Source: a virus
Length of the DNA stretch: 20,738 nt
Virus record (IMG/VR): IMGVR_UViG_3300045999_008662
Coordinates: 1-20,738 of that record
Reading direction: 5' to 3' (one strand)
Under the pieces are notes generated by a model that saw only the letters and a list, made by a program, of their open reading frames with translations, did no database searches and was not told the origin of the DNA. Made by a program: the position numbers and the translations under genes. This document shows, piece by piece, positions 17,424 to 20,738 of the stretch; the first letter of the stretch is position 1, and each line of letters starts with the position of its first letter.

Positions 17424-18540
17424 GGCAGGGCAAACTGGTTCAAAAGTAGAATTGTTTATTAGTTTAACGTCTACTTTTCCTGCAACGCCAACTTACACAC
17501 TTGAAAAGAATAATCCAAGTAGCACGAATAACGTTACACGATACAACGTTACGCCGTTTGTTCGTGAATTTATTAGTAATACTTACCAAAACATTAGAAC
17601 GTTACCAAGTACAGCGACATTAACACCAAGTGGAGCAAGTGCATACATTAGAATTAAGCGATATAAAAACGTTTCAGGAACTTACACTTTATTAGATACA
17701 AGAACATACCGTTCTTTTGACGGTTATCGTGCTTATGTTGAGGGGAGCGGTGCATTTGTTACATTACCTTTCGCACCGTGGAATAATGAGTCATTAACTT
17801 TTAATAGTGCGTTTCCTTTGTTTCAGTACCCAACTGGAATGGTTTTTTACTATCCAAAAACAAGCGATACAACCGTGCCAAGTGGACTTTTATCCCCCGG
17901 TTATTTCACAGCGTTTATTGGAATTTCGGCTTACGTAAAATATATTTCTTTAGCAAACACAGCAAACACACAAACAACAAATATAGATGCAGTAAATCAA
18001 CGCTATTGCGATATTCCTTACATTTGGCAAAGTGCAACAACGCCGTCAAGTAATTATTATGCAGGTGGGAATATAGTTGAATTTTACAGCCCGACAAACG
18101 TGTTGCTTCAATCCTTTACTTTCAAGCCGTTAGCAGAATGCCGTTACACACCCGTAACGATTGACTTTATAAATAAGTTAGGAGCGTGGCAACGAGTATT
18201 TTTCTTTAAAGCGTCAATTGATAAAATCACAACAACAAGCGAAGATTATAATTTCCTTACAGCCGTTCCGGTAGTCAATCAATGGACTGTTTCAGACGGG
18301 CAAACAAGGCAAATGAATCGTAACGCACGAAGAAAAATAACGGTTAATTCAGGAAGCGTTGATGAAAACTTTAAATTTATCATTGAACAATTAATGTTAT
18401 CTGAAAGAATAATGGTTAATAATTTACCTGCAAAAATATTAACAAACGATGCTGATTTATTTAAAATAGTAAACAAGAAAGACTTGAACTATACACTTGA
18501 TTTTGAATTTGCTTATGACGAAGTTGCAACTGTTTATTGA
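17386..18540 (+). CDS. Tail structural protein, 384 aa
   Basis: The start MYARTPFLVQVSEAGQTGSK matches a family that I know from Bacteroidetes phage tail modules (MYARTPFLVxxxEAGQTGSKVELFI). The protein is Ser/Thr/Asn-rich and strand-rich, with many aromatic residues (YFTAFIGISAYVKYISL). It has no signal peptide or catalytic motif. It lies between the gp10-like gene and a large tail gene, consistent with tail or baseplate. Exact role unknown; it overlaps the next gene start at 18515. Confidence 0.7.
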   Translation: MYARTPFLVQVSEAGQTGSKVELFISLTSTFPATPTYTLEKNNPSSTNNVTRYNVTPFVREFISNTYQNIRTLPSTATLTPSGASAYIRIKRYKNVSGTYTLLDTRTYRSFDGYRAYVEGSGAFVTLPFAPWNNESLTFNSAFPLFQYPTGMVFYYPKTSDTTVPSGLLSPGYFTAFIGISAYVKYISLANTANTQTTNIDAVNQRYCDIPYIWQSATTPSSNYYAGGNIVEFYSPTNVLLQSFTFKPLAECRYTPVTIDFINKLGAWQRVFFFKASIDKITTTSEDYNFLTAVPVVNQWTVSDGQTRQMNRNARRKITVNSGSVDENFKFIIEQLMLSERIMVNNLPAKILTNDADLFKIVNKKDLNYTLDFEFAYDEVATVY

Positions 18541-20410
18541 GGGGGTTGAAGTTGATTTATTCAAAGACGAAATTGTAACGGTTAATAGTTCTGTTGCAAA
18601 CGTTCAAGATATTAGCAAGGTATTTAGCGACTTTTCGCAATCGTTTTTAGTTCCTGCATCACCACGAAACAACGCTATTTTTCAGCATTGGTACGAAAGC
18701 GATGTTGTGCCTACTATCGACCAAAATTTAAGACGTGACGCATTCATAGAAATAGAAACGATGCCGTTTAGAGTTGGTAAAATACAACTTAATGAAGCGG
18801 TAATTAAAGACGGTCAAGTAGTAAGTTATTCATTAAATTTCTTTGGAGCGTTGACTTCGCTAAAAGATAGGTTTGGGGAATTACAATTAAAAGATTTAGA
18901 TTATTCAAGTTTAAATTTCACTTACAACGGGCAAGCCGTTCAGGATAGACTTGAAGACGGCACAACAAGTTACAACGTTAGATTTCCTTTGATTTCGCCA
19001 AAACGTTTTTGGAATAATGTAACTGGCGATGTTGATAATATTTTTGAAGCTACAAAAGGAATTAGTTATAGAGAATTGTTTCCTGCCGTTCGTGTTTCTA
19101 AAATATTTGATTTTATAGAAGCTAAATTTGGAATTACTTTTAACAGTACATTTTTCAGTTCAACAAGATGGACGGATTTATATTTCAGAAATCAATTAGC
19201 GGAAACGTTTAATGTTTTATCAAATAAACATTTAGTTAGTTTTCCAAACGGTTCAGTCCCTGCACCTCAAAGTTCGCAAATTTCTATAAATTCAACAACG
19301 AGCGTAATTACAATAAAAGAGGAATATAGAACCGAAATTGAAATAATCAACCTTACAAGAAGTTCAGGTTCAGCAAAATTATTCGTTGAAGTTTTACGTA
19401 ACGATGTTTTATTTTCAACGACAACGGTTGAAACTGGAGTAACTGGTTTAACTATTTTTGTAACAGCGCCAAGTGTAGCAATTAATGATTATCAAATTTA
19501 TATTTATTCAGATGAATCAATAACCGTTAATTTCGATTTAAGGTTTACAGTATCTTATGAAGGTGGAGCACAATTTTTCGACAAAGCAATTGTAGATCCT
19601 ATTACTTTAGTTGTTAACGATATTTCGGGCGCTTTCAGTAGCACGATTAAAATAGCGGATTTCTTTTCAGCAATATTAAAAACGTTTAATTTGGTTTGCG
19701 TAGGAGAAAACGAAACGACATTTACAATCGAACCTTTGCAGGATTGGTATAATTTAGGAGGCGAAAAAGACATAACGAAATACGTTTTAAATTCAAGTGG
19801 AATAAAAAAAGTACCACTTTACAAACAAATTTCTTTTAGCTATAAAGAAAGTAAATCGTTTACAAATAAGAATTTTTTAAGTTTATTTAATCGTCAATAC
19901 GGAAATTTAGATGCAAGTTTCTTTTACGATGGTAGTGAATTTAAAATTGATTTACCTTTTGAAAATAATCAATTTGTAGAAATAGCAAACACTAATTTAT
20001 TTTGTTCTTATTGTATTGATGAAAATAATAGTAGTTACATTCCAGAACCTATGCTACTTTATTTTAGTGGAGAAACAACTTCAGCTTTTAAATTTAAAAA
20101 AGAAAGTACCGAAGTGAACATTACAGATTACGCACTTTTCAACAGCGTTAACACAACGGGGTTTTCACTTTGTTTCGGTAACGAGTTCAATATCGTAACT
20201 CAAGAAACCGAGCCTAATAGCCTTTATCAAACTTACTATGCAAATCATTTGGGTAACCTTTACGATTTGCAACAACGTTTGTTTTCATTTACAGCGATGT
20301 TACCTACTGGCGTACTTGCTAACTTGAAAATGAATGATAAAATAATAATCAAGGATAAGCGATATTTCAAGCACGTTAAACAATGGCGAAGTGAAAATGA
20401 ATTTAATTAG
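18515..20410 (+). CDS. Large tail / baseplate-like protein, 631 aa
   Basis: ATG at 18515 (MTKLQLFIEGVEVDLFKDEI) is preferred over the in-frame start at 18497 because the conserved-looking N-terminus begins here. The sequence is beta-rich with DISKVFSDFSQSFLVPASPR, PKRFWNNVTGDVDN and several Phe-rich segments typical of tail-tip proteins that form the baseplate hub or contact the host. ITINSTT-like and FSSTIKIADFFSAILKTFNL stretches recur in the second half. No enzyme motif is seen. Overlaps the 384-aa gene by 26 bases and the next gene by 14. Confidence 0.7.
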   Translation: MTKLQLFIEGVEVDLFKDEIVTVNSSVANVQDISKVFSDFSQSFLVPASPRNNAIFQHWYESDVVPTIDQNLRRDAFIEIETMPFRVGKIQLNEAVIKDGQVVSYSLNFFGALTSLKDRFGELQLKDLDYSSLNFTYNGQAVQDRLEDGTTSYNVRFPLISPKRFWNNVTGDVDNIFEATKGISYRELFPAVRVSKIFDFIEAKFGITFNSTFFSSTRWTDLYFRNQLAETFNVLSNKHLVSFPNGSVPAPQSSQISINSTTSVITIKEEYRTEIEIINLTRSSGSAKLFVEVLRNDVLFSTTTVETGVTGLTIFVTAPSVAINDYQIYIYSDESITVNFDLRFTVSYEGGAQFFDKAIVDPITLVVNDISGAFSSTIKIADFFSAILKTFNLVCVGENETTFTIEPLQDWYNLGGEKDITKYVLNSSGIKKVPLYKQISFSYKESKSFTNKNFLSLFNRQYGNLDASFFYDGSEFKIDLPFENNQFVEIANTNLFCSYCIDENNSSYIPEPMLLYFSGETTSAFKFKKESTEVNITDYALFNSVNTTGFSLCFGNEFNIVTQETEPNSLYQTYYANHLGNLYDLQQRLFSFTAMLPTGVLANLKMNDKIIIKDKRYFKHVKQWRSENEFN

Positions 20411-20699
20411 AGAGTTGGTAACTATTGCGCCCGATTGTGAATGTATAAAAGTTACCTATACCTTAGAAGGTGGAGAGCCTGTTACGGTGGAGGTGGAGAG
20501 TAGTGGGGAAATTAATAATAAACCTTATTATGAAATAGAAATTAGCGGAGAAACTTATATCTTAGTATGGACTAATTTAGGTTATTGGAAATTTCAGAGT
20601 GAAGGCTTACTTTCAGAAGACACCCCTTGCCCTTTCGGTACTTACACAATCGAAGAAGGTAGCATATTTTCAGCATTCAAAGTAGAACCTTGTTATTAA
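20397..20699 (+). CDS. Small hypothetical protein of the tail module, 100 aa
   Basis: ATG at 20397 is taken; a GTG at 20391 is also in frame. The start overlaps the end of the previous gene. The product is acidic and strand-rich (APDCECIKVTYTLEGGEPVT; PYYEIEISGETYILVW; SIFSAFKVEPCY) with four cysteines (C16, C18, C80, C99). It may be a small tail accessory. No family recognised. Confidence 0.55.
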   Translation: MNLIRELVTIAPDCECIKVTYTLEGGEPVTVEVESSGEINNKPYYEIEISGETYILVWTNLGYWKFQSEGLLSEDTPCPFGTYTIEEGSIFSAFKVEPCY

Positions 20700-20704
20700 A
20701 TATT

Positions 20705-20738
20705 ATGAGAATACACACAATTATACAACTTTTAAAAG
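20705..20738 (+). CDS. Start of a gene cut by the window end (partial)
   Basis: ATG at 20705 opens MRIHTIIQLLK and continues past the last base. It follows the previous stop by five bases, as in the rest of the module. No function can be given from 11 residues. Confidence 0.4.
   Translation, partial: MRIHTIIQLLK

Overview
The window is a compact, AT-rich stretch of a tailed-phage (or prophage) genome from a Bacteroidetes host, most likely Flavobacteriaceae. This rests on promoters carrying the Bacteroidetes -7 element TAnnTTTG (702, 774, 1113, 2143, 5705, 8929), start codons without a clear Shine-Dalgarno, ATGA/TAATG-coupled small genes throughout, and protein families I know mainly from Bacteroidetes phages. 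All genes lie on the + strand. No portal, capsid, integrase or att site is visible, so this is only part of the genome.

Layout. 1-697: the 3' end of a probable structural gene, a small soluble protein and two small membrane proteins (one holin-like). 698-1045: a promoter/terminator pair, then a structured RNA gene whose parts match a circularly permuted tmRNA. 1051-2455: four small genes, a probable small RNA and an unusual tRNA, two of these units driven by promoters with tandem 20-bp repeats. 2455-5656: small hypotheticals, a putative spanin, a PP-loop (PAPS-reductase-like) enzyme and a probable peptidoglycan-cleaving lysin, closed by a strong terminator. 5678-8558: an operator-like promoter, tiny genes, an SSB-like protein and an ERF-family annealing protein. 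8559-9055: about 500 bp without a long gene, holding an iteron-like repeat field (candidate origin) and a structured leader. 9056-12826: HNH endonuclease, SF3 helicase, adenine/cytosine methyltransferase and VRR-type nuclease. 13026-16113: terminase small subunit, a sigma-like factor, small genes and the terminase large subunit. 16133-20738: tail assembly chaperone with a frameshift, neck/tail and tail-tip-like proteins.

Recoding stands out. The terminase large gene is split inside its P-loop codons by a 40-nt insertion that folds into an 11-bp hairpin with a GUAA loop, which resembles a translational bypass element. A ribbon-helix-helix gene is split at an A8 run. The tail chaperone has a T9 slippery run directly after a terminator-like hairpin, with two overlapping frames open downstream. 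A further system-level signal is a promoter class: three promoters carry two direct repeats 20 bp apart, with the second repeat exactly 42 bp upstream of the -7 element. These, the permuted tmRNA and the interrupted terminase are the parts most worth checking.
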